DNA from: DSBG01 sp049975365
Lineage (GTDB): Bacteria; Desulfobacterota; Desulfomonilia; UBA1062
Length of the DNA: 64,000 nucleotides
Direction of reading: 5' to 3'
NCBI GenBank assembly: GCA_049975365.1
Contig: JBNGDS010000006.1
Span: 5,010-69,009 of the forward strand
The notes under the pieces were generated by a model that had not been told where the DNA came from, made no database searches, and saw only the letters and a list, made by a program, of their open reading frames with translations. Every line of letters begins with the position of its first letter. Within the stretch, counting starts at the first letter, position 1. The translations under genes were made by a program, and so were the position numbers. Shown piece by piece: positions 28,100 to 37,092 of this stretch.

Positions 28100-28169
28100 G
28101 ATCACCTCCTTGTTCGTAGATACTAGATGAATTTCTTGGTGAAACGCAAACCAAACAGTGTATAAAATA

Positions 28170-28182
28170 CATACAATGTATG
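28170..28182. promoter_or_regulatory. CATAC-N3-GTATG inverted repeat in a divergent intergenic region
   Basis: A perfect five-base inverted repeat in the 135-base gap between the deacetylase-like gene and pfk. It overlaps a TATGAT element (28179-28184) that could be the -10 box for pfk. It may be an operator shared by both genes. The evidence is only position and symmetry. Confidence 0.3.
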
Positions 28183-28234
28183 ATACCATTCACATCGAAA
28201 GGATGTATTCGTGAGCAGGAAAAAGGGGGTTTCA

Positions 28235-29332
28235 ATGAAAATAGCTGTATTGACAGGTGGCGGGGATTGTCCCGGTCTGAACGGCGCGATCAAGTGGGTC
28301 ACCAAGACGGCCTTGGATCCACTTCTGGAAAAGAAGCGTCAGGTGAAATTCGAGGTCATGGGAGTCAGGGAAGGGTGGAGGGGCCTCGTTGAGGTCGATC
28401 CTGATGACCCCAAGAGCTGCGAGCAGCATTTGATGCATCTGGACGAGGAGGTGGTGCGTACATGGGACCGGTACGGGGGCACCAACATCGGCACGTCGCG
28501 GACCAATCCCTTCAATCCCAAGAACAACCGGTCGGACAAGCTCATAGAAAACATCAAAAAACTCGGGATCGATGTCATCGTGGCCATCGGCGGCGAGGAC
28601 ACCCTCGGTGTGTCCTACAAACTTCACAAGCTGGGAATCAAGACCGTGGGCATCCCCAAGACCATTGACGGTGATCTCGTTGGCACGGAGTATTCCCTGG
28701 GATTTGATTCCGCCGTGAACATCATCATGGAGGAGATCGACCGGCTCCGGACCACTGCAGGATCCCACAACAGGATATTCGTTGTGGAAACCATGGGACG
28801 GCATGCGGGATGGCTCGCCCTTCACGGTGGAGAGTGCAGCGGAGCCTACATCATCCTTATCCCGGAATGCCCCTTCGACATGGAGCGGGTATGTGAACTC
28901 CTGCTGGAGCGGAAGGGGAGGGAGATCCAGTACAGCATCGTCGTCGTGTCCGAGGGTGCACGGCCCTCAGGGATGAAAGAGTTCTACAAGGATGACAAGG
29001 TTGACGATTTCGGACACCACTCTCTTGGCGGTATCGCTGCCCACATAGCTGATGAAATCGAGAAGAGGGCCAAGTTCGAAGCGAGATACGTCATGCTGAG
29101 CCACCTGCAGCGGGGAGGTGCTCCCTCTGCCCGCGACAGGCTCATGGCCCGCTGGTATGGAATCGCTGCAGTCGATACGATCCTGGATGAGGATTTCGGC
29201 AGGATGGTAAGCTTATCCCACGGCGAGATCACGACGGTTCCGCTCAAAGAAGTGATCGACAAGCTCAAGCTTGTGGACGTCGGAAAGTACTATGACGCGG
29301 AGCGATACAACGGAAAGCGGAGTATCCTCTAA
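28235..29332 (+). CDS. phosphofructokinase, probably PPi-dependent
   Basis: Phosphorylates fructose-6-phosphate, in glycolysis or reversibly. 365 residues from the ATG at 28235, which follows AAAGGGGG; a GTG eight codons upstream lacks a site. Motifs: TGGGDCPGLN at the N-terminus, GGEDT (119-123), PKTIDGD (141-147) and ETMGRHAGWLA. Asp122 (where ATP enzymes have Gly) and Lys142 (where they have Gly) are the two residues known to select pyrophosphate. The catalytic loop, normally TIDND, here reads TIDGD. It could still be ATP-dependent, since residues alone are not proof. Confidence 0.88.
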   Translation: MKIAVLTGGGDCPGLNGAIKWVTKTALDPLLEKKRQVKFEVMGVREGWRGLVEVDPDDPKSCEQHLMHLDEEVVRTWDRYGGTNIGTSRTNPFNPKNNRSDKLIENIKKLGIDVIVAIGGEDTLGVSYKLHKLGIKTVGIPKTIDGDLVGTEYSLGFDSAVNIIMEEIDRLRTTAGSHNRIFVVETMGRHAGWLALHGGECSGAYIILIPECPFDMERVCELLLERKGREIQYSIVVVSEGARPSGMKEFYKDDKVDDFGHHSLGGIAAHIADEIEKRAKFEARYVMLSHLQRGGAPSARDRLMARWYGIAAVDTILDEDFGRMVSLSHGEITTVPLKEVIDKLKLVDVGKYYDAERYNGKRSIL

Positions 29333-29468
29333 CCAGTGGGAAGGGCTCTTTTCAAACAAGCAAAACCCACGAATGAGCACAGTGAATTCACCAACAGGGG
29401 GGATGCGTGACCTCTGATGGTTGCCGGACGCCCGAATATGTGCTATGTTTTCCATGCAAGGTGACACG

Positions 29469-29867
29469 ATGAAGGTGAGCAGATTCGGGGTTTCTCTTGA
29501 AGACGATCTCCTGAAGAAGCTGGATAACCTTGTCAGCAGACATAGGTTTCCCAACAGGAGCCAGGCAATCCGGCATCTTGTCCGGAACGCCCTTGTTGAG
29601 CAGGCGTGGACAGACGACAAGGAAGTCGCTGGCGTCATCGTCCTGATCTACGACCACCACAGGCGGAATGTCGTGAGTGATCTCATACGAGTTCAGCACG
29701 ATTTTTCCGGCGTCATTGTCGCGAGCCAGCACGCCCATCTCACCCATGAAAACTGTCTTGAGACCATCGTGCTCAAGGGTACTCCATCCGAGCTCAGGGA
29801 CCTTTCGGACAGACTGATCTCGATCAAGGGTGTAAAACACGGGCAGCTGGTCACCTCAGGATTCTGA
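29469..29867 (+). CDS. nikR: NikR nickel-responsive transcriptional regulator
   Basis: 132 residues, a ribbon-helix-helix DNA-binding domain (SRFGVSLEDDLLKKLDNL; NRSQAIRHLVR) followed by an ACT-like nickel-binding domain. The four square-planar ligands are present with standard spacing: H77, H88, H90 and C96 (in QHAHLTHENC). The start follows AAGGTG; the open frame upstream is discarded. No nickel transporter or hydrogenase gene is in the window, so it acts at a distance. It converges on the exonuclease gene with nine bases between the stops. Confidence 0.93.
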   Translation: MKVSRFGVSLEDDLLKKLDNLVSRHRFPNRSQAIRHLVRNALVEQAWTDDKEVAGVIVLIYDHHRRNVVSDLIRVQHDFSGVIVASQHAHLTHENCLETIVLKGTPSELRDLSDRLISIKGVKHGQLVTSGF

Positions 29868-29876
29868 GAGACCCCG

Positions 29877-30656
29877 TCAGGCCTGCTCGGTGTACCTGAA
29901 TGACTGAAGGTTCAGACCCAGGTCCAGGTCTGTCTTCAGGGTGAAGAGCGTCTGCGAGAGGCGGGCAAGGTCCGAGTGTACCAGCAATTTCCGTGTGCAT
30001 GCTCCACCAATGTGGCGTGCATGCAGGAGAATATTGTCGAGGTTCCCATAGATGGCAATCAGTTTCACCGCGGTTTTCGGCCCGATGGAAGGAACCCCTG
30101 GAATGTGGCTCGTACTGTCCCCGGTGAGGGAGAGGTAGTCCACAAACTGCTCCGGGCTCACCTGGTATTTTGTTGTGACAAACTGCCGGTCAAGAGTTTT
30201 TCTCTGGTAGTGGTCGCGGACGTGGATGTGTTCGGTGATCAGCTGGAAGAATATCTTGTCAGTGGAGAGGATGATGACGTCTCCTCCCTGCCGGCTGATC
30301 TTCATGGCTATGGTGGCGATGATATCGTCAGCCTCGAGCCCACCTCTCACGATTGAACCTACGCCCAGCGAGCTGAAACGGTGTTCGAATTCCGGAAGAT
30401 CATCCTGGAGACAGGCCGGCATGGGGGTCCTCCCTGCCTTGTACTGATCGTAGAGCCTGTGGCGCCAGCTCGTCCCCTGACCCTCGAAAATGCACATCGC
30501 GTGGGAGGGGGAGCATTCCTTCAAGGCGCGTGACAGAGACTGGGCAGAGGATTCACGGGCAGAATTCACCCTCTCAGATCCGTCAGGTCCCGGCTGGGCG
30601 GCGTATACCCTGCGGATGAGGTTGAGGGCATCTATGAGCAGTGCACGGATCGCCAT
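29877..30656 (-). CDS. 5'-3' exonuclease / flap-endonuclease-like protein, Xni type
   Basis: A stand-alone 259-residue protein like the 5' nuclease domain of DNA polymerase I. It opens with ALLIDALNLIRRVYA (metal Asp) and has the acidic block GGLEADDIIATIA, the ILSTDKIFFQLI block with a metal Asp, and the helix-hairpin-helix LTGDSTSHIPGVPSIGPKTAVKLI. Length matches E. coli Xni (ExoIX). No polymerase domain follows. It likely removes flaps or has a structural DNA-repair role. Confidence 0.85.
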   Translation of the reverse strand: MAIRALLIDALNLIRRVYAAQPGPDGSERVNSARESSAQSLSRALKECSPSHAMCIFEGQGTSWRHRLYDQYKAGRTPMPACLQDDLPEFEHRFSSLGVGSIVRGGLEADDIIATIAMKISRQGGDVIILSTDKIFFQLITEHIHVRDHYQRKTLDRQFVTTKYQVSPEQFVDYLSLTGDSTSHIPGVPSIGPKTAVKLIAIYGNLDNILLHARHIGGACTRKLLVHSDLARLSQTLFTLKTDLDLGLNLQSFRYTEQA

Positions 30657-30738
30657 GTGGCCTTGAAGTTCACCGTGGAAAGGAGTGTGTCATCGATTTA
30701 CAGATAAGAGGAAACCACTCTGCAGTTGAACCGGCCTC

Positions 30739-31059
30739 TCACCCCTCACCGTAGACGACGGTGGTAAACGTGGTGTAGAGACCGAAGATGTAGCTCTTGA
30801 ACTCGGAGTCCACGTGATGGATCTTCGAGATGTTGCCATCTTCAAGGGCTGCCTGGAGGCTGCAGTCACCGATGGTTATGATCCACAGGTAGGATGTGCA
30901 CGATGCTCTGCCCACCAGTGCCGTGTGCTGGCTGGCCGTCTCCACACTCAGAGCGGGGAGAGGAGTCTTGATGTCCGTGTAGAGGACACCACACCCGGAA
31001 AGGGCGATGACACAGGTGATCAGAAGGACCGCCTGCAGGACCAGTGTTCTTCGGACCAT
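30739..31059 (-). CDS. TRL-like lipoprotein
   Basis: 106 residues. Signal sequence with lipobox IALSGC, then GVLYTDIKTPLPAL, and the glycine/serine-rich core ALVGRASCTSYLWIITIGDCSLQAALEDGNISKIHHVD, which matches the small TRL-like family of exported proteins. GGAGGGAAG precedes the start at 31059. No function is established. Confidence 0.7.
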   Translation of the reverse strand: MVRRTLVLQAVLLITCVIALSGCGVLYTDIKTPLPALSVETASQHTALVGRASCTSYLWIITIGDCSLQAALEDGNISKIHHVDSEFKSYIFGLYTTFTTVVYGEG

Positions 31060-31245
31060 ATCTTCCCTCCTTGTATATGAGAATTTGACAGGATCGATCA
31101 TCCCACCCTAATACGTCTTTCTTCCCGGGGCAATGTGAAAAGAGAGCGATCCGGATATGGCCCAGAGCAGTCTGAAAAGCAGTGACAGGACAGTGCACGC
31201 GATGAGCTGAATGAAGCGGTGTTGTGGAGAGGAATCTGGAACAGA

Positions 31246-32562
31246 CTATGTCTCCTCGATCCGAGAGAGGTGCTGTGCATCCTGTTTCCCCCTGGTCTCA
31301 TCGACATAGAAAAGCAGGGCCCCCCCTGAAAGAAACAGCAGCGACACCGCGGTTATGCTCGAGCGCGATGCCGCACTACTGCTGACACCGAAGGACCTCA
31401 GGAGCAGGGCGAACGATCCGATAAGCGCTGGTCCAATGATTACGGCAAATTTACCGAGCATGTTGTAGAATCCGAAGTATTCGGCGGATTTCTCTTCAGG
31501 AATGATTTTTGCGTAGAACGATCGCGACAAGGCCTGGATTCCTCCCTGGACGAGTCCGATCAGGATGGCCAAGGCGAAGAATTCTCCCTTAGTACGGATA
31601 AAGGCCGCCCATACAGTGACGAAGAGATAGACCCCGATCGCGATCAGGATGGATCTCTTTGTGCCGATGAACGTCCCGAGGAAGCCGAAACACACGGCAG
31701 CAGGAAACCCGACAAACTGTGTGGCGAGGAGTGCCACGATGAGGTCGTTTGAGTGAAATCCCAGTGACAGGCCATAGTCTACAGCCATCCTGATGATGGT
31801 ATCCACACCGTCGATGTAGAGCCAGTAGGCCACCAGGAAGAGAAAAATGGTTTTCATGTGACGGATCTCGCGGAAGGTCCGGAGCAGCTGGCCCAGACCT
31901 GCCCTTACCATGCGCAGGCCCTGTTTCGGTGTGGCATAGTAGACCGGCTCCCTCACAAACATGAACAGGGGCAGTGAGAAGAGTGCCCACCAGATGCCGA
32001 CGGTCAGGAACGAGAAGCGAACGCTCTGGGAAGAATCTGAGAAGCCGAAAAAGGTCGGGTTCAGGGCCATCCAGACATTGACGGCGAAAAGAATGCCGCC
32101 TCCGAGGTACCCGAGGGAGAACCCCAGCGACGAGGTGAAATCCATCCTCCCCTCACTCGAGACTGCAGGGAGCAGGGAGTCGTAGAAGACGTTTGCCCCT
32201 GAAAATCCTATGGTACCGAGGGCATACAGGGCAAGTGCCATGTGCCAGTTGCCTGCGGAGACGAGGTAGAGGGAGGAGGTCGTCATGACACCGAGACACG
32301 CAAACCCCAGGAGAAACCGTTTCTTGGCCGTACCCCTGTCCGCTATGGCACCCAGGATCGGGGCTCCGAGGGCGATGATGATCCCAGCTATCGAGATGCC
32401 GTAGCCCAGACGTGCGGTACTGACCGGGGCATCAACCCCCGAGCTCCAGAACTGTTTGAAAAAGACAGGGAAAAACCCTGCCATGACAGTAGTCGCAAAC
32501 GCGGAGTTCGCCCAGTCATACATGGCCCACGATACGACAACTTTCGGTGAATCTCTCTGCAT
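31246..32562 (-). CDS. MFS transporter, Atg22/UMF1 family
   Basis: A 438-residue permease with about twelve hydrophobic segments. SWAMYDWANSAFATTVMAGFFPVFF at the N-terminus and GLVQGGIQALSRSFYAKIIPEEKSAEYFGFYNMLGKFA in the C-terminal half are the diagnostic blocks of bacterial UMF1 proteins related to yeast Atg22. Eukaryotic relatives export amino acids from vacuoles; the bacterial substrate is not known. The gene stands alone, with 126 bases to the cyclophilin gene upstream. Confidence 0.9.
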   Translation of the reverse strand: MQRDSPKVVVSWAMYDWANSAFATTVMAGFFPVFFKQFWSSGVDAPVSTARLGYGISIAGIIIALGAPILGAIADRGTAKKRFLLGFACLGVMTTSSLYLVSAGNWHMALALYALGTIGFSGANVFYDSLLPAVSSEGRMDFTSSLGFSLGYLGGGILFAVNVWMALNPTFFGFSDSSQSVRFSFLTVGIWWALFSLPLFMFVREPVYYATPKQGLRMVRAGLGQLLRTFREIRHMKTIFLFLVAYWLYIDGVDTIIRMAVDYGLSLGFHSNDLIVALLATQFVGFPAAVCFGFLGTFIGTKRSILIAIGVYLFVTVWAAFIRTKGEFFALAILIGLVQGGIQALSRSFYAKIIPEEKSAEYFGFYNMLGKFAVIIGPALIGSFALLLRSFGVSSSAASRSSITAVSLLFLSGGALLFYVDETRGKQDAQHLSRIEET

Positions 32563-32688
32563 CAGGAATCTACCCTCTGCATGAAGCCGGCTATCCTTTC
32601 CCAGCGCTGTCCTTTTTCAGGAAACAGCCGACATGCAGGCTGGATATATCGCTCAGCACGTCAGGGAGCATGGGAAGAGACACGCATG

Positions 32689-33285
32689 TCACTGAACTGA
32701 CGGGCCAGGGGATGGTGCACGCCCGGCCTTGAGAATCAGTACCGGGGTCACGGGCACATCCTGATACCCACCCCTGGTCGTGGTTTTCTGGCTCTCGATT
32801 GCATCGACCACATCCATGCCCTCGATCACCTTCCCGAACACGCAGTACCCCCATCCCTGAGAGGATTTGTCACGGTGATCGAGGAAATTGTTGTCCTTGG
32901 TGTTGATGAAGAACTGAGATGTTGCTGAGTGGGGCTGACTTGTCCGGGCCATCGCGATCGTCCCGCGGAGGTTCTTCAGGCCGTTGTCCGCCTCATTGGG
33001 AATGGGATCGCGGGTGGGTTTCGGATCGAGATCCTGGGTCAGACCTCCGCCTTGGATCATGAATCCTTTGATCACGCGATGAAACGTCGTATTTACGAAG
33101 AATCCGGATTCAACGTACGAGAGGAAGTTCTGGACCGTTGCCGGAGCCTTTTCAGGATACAGCTCGAGTAAGATGGTACCCAGGTTCGTCTCCAGGAAGA
33201 CCTTCGGGAGATCCGATTCAGCGTTCACTTTCTGAGCACCGCCTACAAAAAATACAAGAGATAACATGGTAAATACCATCTTCAC
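32689..33285 (-). CDS. periplasmic peptidyl-prolyl cis-trans isomerase, cyclophilin type
   Basis: 198 residues with a signal peptide ending near VNAES. The catalytic set FHRVIKGFMIQGG (Arg), GTIAMART, SATSQFFIN and GYCVFGKVIEGMDVVD matches bacterial PpiA/PpiB enzymes. It catalyses proline isomerisation in exported proteins. GGAGGTGAT precedes the start. An extra tail (RAPSPGPSVQ) is probably disordered. Confidence 0.93.
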   Translation of the reverse strand: MKMVFTMLSLVFFVGGAQKVNAESDLPKVFLETNLGTILLELYPEKAPATVQNFLSYVESGFFVNTTFHRVIKGFMIQGGGLTQDLDPKPTRDPIPNEADNGLKNLRGTIAMARTSQPHSATSQFFINTKDNNFLDHRDKSSQGWGYCVFGKVIEGMDVVDAIESQKTTTRGGYQDVPVTPVLILKAGRAPSPGPSVQ

Positions 33286-33455
33286 GTATCACCTCCTCTT
33301 CGCGAGTTCATGAGAAACAGGGTATCTCGGTGTGCCTTGTCCTGATCATACCCCAACAGGACCCGATCAACAACAGGAATGAACACAGACTCCATATCCT
33401 TTTTAAGAAAGGTGTGCCCGCTGAAGTGAACGTGTCTTTCCCAGAAAAATCTTTA

Positions 33456-33947
33456 TTATCCAGGGTGTGTTTCCGTTCTTCTCGCGAGCCAGTCCGCCAC
33501 CGCATACCCGGTGCCGAAGGGCCATGGCTTCAGCTTGTCCGGGTGAACTCGGCGGAACTCCGAAAGCTCGTCCCCCAGGATGATACATCCCCGTGTCTGA
33601 ACATGGAAAGCCAGAATGAGCTGGTTCATCTCAAAGAAGGAATAGTAACCGATGAACTCAGCGGTCTCACATTCGAGCCCCAGTTCCTCCCGTACTTCCC
33701 TGACCACTGCCTGTTCCGGGGTTTCACCCTGTTCGAGAAAACCTGAAACGAGCCCGAACATCTTCTCGGGCCAGGTCTTGTTCCGGACGAGAATCACATC
33801 GCCATCGAGTGATACGACGGCTGCCACGATCGGTACCGGATTGTTCCAGAAGACATACTGGCAGTCGCCAGAGGAGCATGCCTGGCGCTGCCTCCCGTCG
33901 ATCATCCTGATCGTCAGCTCCCTTCCACACTCGGGACAGAATTTCAT
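33456..33947 (-). CDS. Nudix hydrolase with N-terminal zinc ribbon (NudC-like)
   Basis: 163 residues from the ATG at 33947. FCPECGRELTIR and ACSSGDC give four cysteines of a zinc ribbon. A full Nudix box, GFLEQGETPEQAVVREVREELGL, follows. The layout matches the C-terminal part of NADH pyrophosphatase NudC and related short Nudix enzymes. Substrates could be NAD(H), capped RNA or other nucleoside diphosphate derivatives. An upstream in-frame extension to 34109 does not look coding. Confidence 0.85.
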   Translation of the reverse strand: MKFCPECGRELTIRMIDGRQRQACSSGDCQYVFWNNPVPIVAAVVSLDGDVILVRNKTWPEKMFGLVSGFLEQGETPEQAVVREVREELGLECETAEFIGYYSFFEMNQLILAFHVQTRGCIILGDELSEFRRVHPDKLKPWPFGTGYAVADWLARRTETHPG

Positions 33948-34067
33948 GGCATTCCTTTCGGTATAGTTTTCTGCTTTCAGTATATTCCAGGATGCATTCC
34001 AATGAGAATACGTTTGTGTATTCCTCGCTCTTCTCTTTTCACTCCCGGGGTGATATGAGATCCTGTC

Positions 34068-35096
34068 GTGAGACGCCATAATACGCACCCCGCTGCCAGC
34101 AGAGGGCATCGATTAGTGGTATCGATGCTTCCCACGCTGGCACTGCTGACTGCCATGGTACTCTGGGCCAGTTCCTTCATTGCGTTGAAGCTGGCATTCA
34201 GGGCATTCGATCCCATGATCGTGATCTTTTGCCGCATGGCAATCGGGAGCATCTGTTTCCTCTTCTTCCTTCGCCTCTTTCGCGGGATTCACTATGAAAA
34301 GGGTGATCTGAAATACTTTCTGTTCATGGTCATCTGCGAGCCATGTCTCTATTTCCTCTTTGAAGCGAAAGCCCTGCAGAATACCACTGCATCTCAGGCC
34401 GGAATGATCACCGCCATGCTGCCTCTTCTGGTCGCGCTGACTGCACATTTCTACCTGAAAGAAACCGTGAGCAGGAGAACCATTCTAGGTTTTTTCATTG
34501 CAATCTCGGGTGCATCCCTGCTCAGCCTCGGAGCACATGCCTCTCAGGATGCCCCCAACCCGGTTCTGGGCAATATGCTGGAATTCCTGGCCATGGTGTG
34601 TGCGACCGGATACACCGTGATGCTGAAACGCCTGACTCTCAGGTATGCGCCTCTTTTCCTCACCGCTGTTCAGACCTTTGCAGGGAGTGTCTTCTACCTG
34701 CCATTCGTGTTCTTGTCTCCTGAGGCGTTTCCCGTTGATGCAGGGTTTGTTCCTGTGGCGAGCATCATATACCTGGGGGTGTTCGTGACGCTTGGTGCGT
34801 ATGGGCTTTACAACTTCGGTGTGAGCCAGGTTCCTGCAAGCCAGGCATCTGCATTCGTGAACCTGATTCCTGTCTTCACCGTGATTCTGGGGTGGATCAT
34901 CCTCTCTGAACGGTTCACGCCGATACAGTACGTGGCCTCCGCGCTCGTTTTTCTCGGTGTTTTCCTGAGTCAGGACAGATCTGCGGCACGTCACACAGAG
35001 CATCCTCGTCAGGGGAGATGTTCACCCGGCGAGGTCTGTGCTGTTCAGGAGGGACCCTCGGGTGAAGAACAGGATCCTCACGGGCGATCCCGGTGA
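34068..35096 (+). CDS. EamA/DMT-family transporter
   Basis: A permease with ten hydrophobic segments in two EamA repeats: LLTAMVLWASSFIALKLAF in the first and LGVFVTLGAYGLYNFGVSQVPASQASAFVNLIPVF in the second. Either GTG at 34068 or, more in keeping with family length, ATG at 34125 (MLPTLALLTA) starts it; no strong ribosome site decides. The last 35 residues are hydrophilic and unlike the family, perhaps simply read-through into a tail. The substrate is unknown. Confidence 0.85.
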   Translation: MRRHNTHPAASRGHRLVVSMLPTLALLTAMVLWASSFIALKLAFRAFDPMIVIFCRMAIGSICFLFFLRLFRGIHYEKGDLKYFLFMVICEPCLYFLFEAKALQNTTASQAGMITAMLPLLVALTAHFYLKETVSRRTILGFFIAISGASLLSLGAHASQDAPNPVLGNMLEFLAMVCATGYTVMLKRLTLRYAPLFLTAVQTFAGSVFYLPFVFLSPEAFPVDAGFVPVASIIYLGVFVTLGAYGLYNFGVSQVPASQASAFVNLIPVFTVILGWIILSERFTPIQYVASALVFLGVFLSQDRSAARHTEHPRQGRCSPGEVCAVQEGPSGEEQDPHGRSR

Positions 35097-35166
35097 GAGA
35101 TGTCCACCCGGCAGGCGGGCGGAGGAATCAAGACAGTATGTGGAGAAACGGGTCCGGACCGTGTGC

Positions 35167-35937
35167 TCAATCAGAAAACGACCCGTGCCTTCCTTTTCCT
35201 CCTGAGAAATCTGTGGCACCACTTAGGGATTCACCGCTTCCGATGGCATCCATCCCGTGCTGAAACTCATTCATGAGCGCCTGTGATAGTTCCATGGAGC
35301 ACTGTTCATAGGTGCTTCGCCTGTCGCTTCTGAGGCAGGTCTGGGGAAATCTGATCAGTTCTCTTGCCAGCTCTTCCGCTTTTTCCCGTGACTGGCCGTC
35401 TTCCACAATGCGGTTTGCAAGACCAAATGCAAGGGCCTCCTCAGAGTACACCGGTCTTCCTGTGAGAATCATGTCCAGGGAGCGGCTCAAACCGATAAGG
35501 CGGGGAAGCCGTACCGTACCTCCATCGATGAGGGGAACCCCCCACCTCCTGCAGAAGACCCCGAACACAGCACTCTTCTCCACGACCCTCAGATCGCACA
35601 GGAGAGCGAGTTCAAGCCCACCCGCGACCGCAAACCCTGCCACTGCTGCGATAATGGGCTTCGACAGGAACATTCGAGAAGGTCCCATGGGTGCATCCCC
35701 TGAAGGGTCAAGTCGGTTCATGCCCGAGCCCGAGCTGATAGCCTTGAGGTCGGCACCGGCGCAGAAGTTTCCCCCGGCACCAAACAGAACCCCGACACGG
35801 GAGTCCTTGTCCTGCTCAAAGGTCCTGAATGCCTCCGCCAGTGCGTGTGCTGTGGGCCCATCGACCGCGTTGCGAACCTCTGGACGGTTCAGAATGATTG
35901 TCGTAACTCCATCGGTCTTTTCCATAACTACGCTCAT
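35167..35937 (-). CDS. enoyl-CoA hydratase/isomerase family protein (crotonase)
   Basis: 256 residues. The oxyanion-hole motifs GVLFGAGGNFCAGADLKAI and IAAVAGFAVAGGLELALLCDLRV are clear, as is the trimer-helix region. In the catalytic block, VFCRRWGVPLIDGGTVRLPRLIGLS replaces the glutamates of classical hydratases (usual GLPE..LGI.PG), so it may be an isomerase, hydrolase or dehydratase member. AAGGAGA precedes the start. It reads in the same direction as the preceding reductase gene. Confidence 0.88.
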   Translation of the reverse strand: MSVVMEKTDGVTTIILNRPEVRNAVDGPTAHALAEAFRTFEQDKDSRVGVLFGAGGNFCAGADLKAISSGSGMNRLDPSGDAPMGPSRMFLSKPIIAAVAGFAVAGGLELALLCDLRVVEKSAVFGVFCRRWGVPLIDGGTVRLPRLIGLSRSLDMILTGRPVYSEEALAFGLANRIVEDGQSREKAEELARELIRFPQTCLRSDRRSTYEQCSMELSQALMNEFQHGMDAIGSGESLSGATDFSGGKGRHGSFSD

Positions 35938-35964
35938 AGAGTTCTCCTTTCGAATGGGGTAACA

Positions 35965-36876
35965 TCACGGAAGTACCGGCCGTGCAGAGGATTGCTGTCC
36001 GGGAACATTATTCAATGTTTCGAATACCGTGTAGAGAGCCTGAGTTCCGAGATTCTCGAGGCCGAGGGCCGAGGCAGCCTGGTAGAACTGACAGGCCAGC
36101 GCAAGCCCGGGAAGTGAGAGGTTCATTCGCCTCGCCTCATCAAGGGCGATGCCCATATCCTTGATGAAGTGCTTGATGAAAAACCCCGGGCTGAAATCAT
36201 TGCTCACGATTCTCCTGCCCAGGTTGTTCAGAGACCACGAGCTCGCTGCACCTGTCCCGATAATGTCAATGAGGGCACACTGATCGAGACCTGCCGTGTA
36301 TCCGTACAGGAGCGACTCAACAACGCCGATCATGGTGGATGCTATCAGGATCTGGTTGCTCATCTTCGTGTGCTGACCCGTGCCTGCACCCCCCATATAG
36401 AAGATGGTCTTTCCCAGGACCTCGAAGAGAGGGAGCACTGTGTCGAAAATGTCCTTATCCCCTCCCACCATGATGGCCAGGGTTGCATCCCGCGCACCCA
36501 CGTCACCACCCGAGACTGGTGCATCCAGGGCATGGAGATTATGATTCCTGGCGTGTGCGTAGATCGTCTGCGCGAGTGACGGCCTGGACGTGGTCATGTC
36601 CACGAGGATCGTGCCTTCGGCGGCATTGGGGATGAGCCCCGAGGGAGAGAGAAAGACATCTTCTACATCCTGGGGATATCCCACGATCGAAAAGACTACC
36701 TCGCTTGCCTTTGCCACCTCGGCTGGCGAGGAGCACCACAGTGCCCCGGCATCGATGAGGGAGTGTGCCTTGGACTCTGTCCTGGTGTAGATGCTCATCT
36801 GGTATCCTGCCCGCAGGAGATTCATGCACATGGAACTGCCCATGACCCCTGTGCCTATCCATCCGAGATTCTTCAC
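35965..36876 (-). CDS. 3-hydroxyisobutyrate-dehydrogenase-type NAD(P) oxidoreductase
   Basis: 303 residues from a GTG at 36876, chosen for GGAGGGAAGCA right before it and because the Rossmann motif LGWIGTGVMGSSM then starts the protein. DAPVSGGDVGARDATLAIMVGG and GAGTGQHTKMSNQ (catalytic Lys) are the family signatures. Members oxidise or reduce beta-hydroxyacids such as 3-hydroxyisobutyrate or tartronate semialdehyde. The crotonase gene follows by 27 bases, so valine or other acyl catabolism is a reasonable guess. Confidence 0.88.
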   Translation of the reverse strand: MKNLGWIGTGVMGSSMCMNLLRAGYQMSIYTRTESKAHSLIDAGALWCSSPAEVAKASEVVFSIVGYPQDVEDVFLSPSGLIPNAAEGTILVDMTTSRPSLAQTIYAHARNHNLHALDAPVSGGDVGARDATLAIMVGGDKDIFDTVLPLFEVLGKTIFYMGGAGTGQHTKMSNQILIASTMIGVVESLLYGYTAGLDQCALIDIIGTGAASSWSLNNLGRRIVSNDFSPGFFIKHFIKDMGIALDEARRMNLSLPGLALACQFYQAASALGLENLGTQALYTVFETLNNVPGQQSSARPVLP

Positions 36877-37092
36877 TGCTTCCCTCCTGTTCTCATTACG
36901 TTTCAGTTCCCTTCCGTCTGAACTCACCTCGTGTGTTCTCCCCGGGTATGAAAAACTGCCCCTCATGACTGCGCAGCGAAAAAAAGATACACTATATCAG
37001 AAAAACCTGATCAACACATGGGGGACCGTTCGACCTGAGAGCCTGTCAGGTCTTCAAGGAAAACCATGAGGGACATCTTCCGGGGCCCACAC

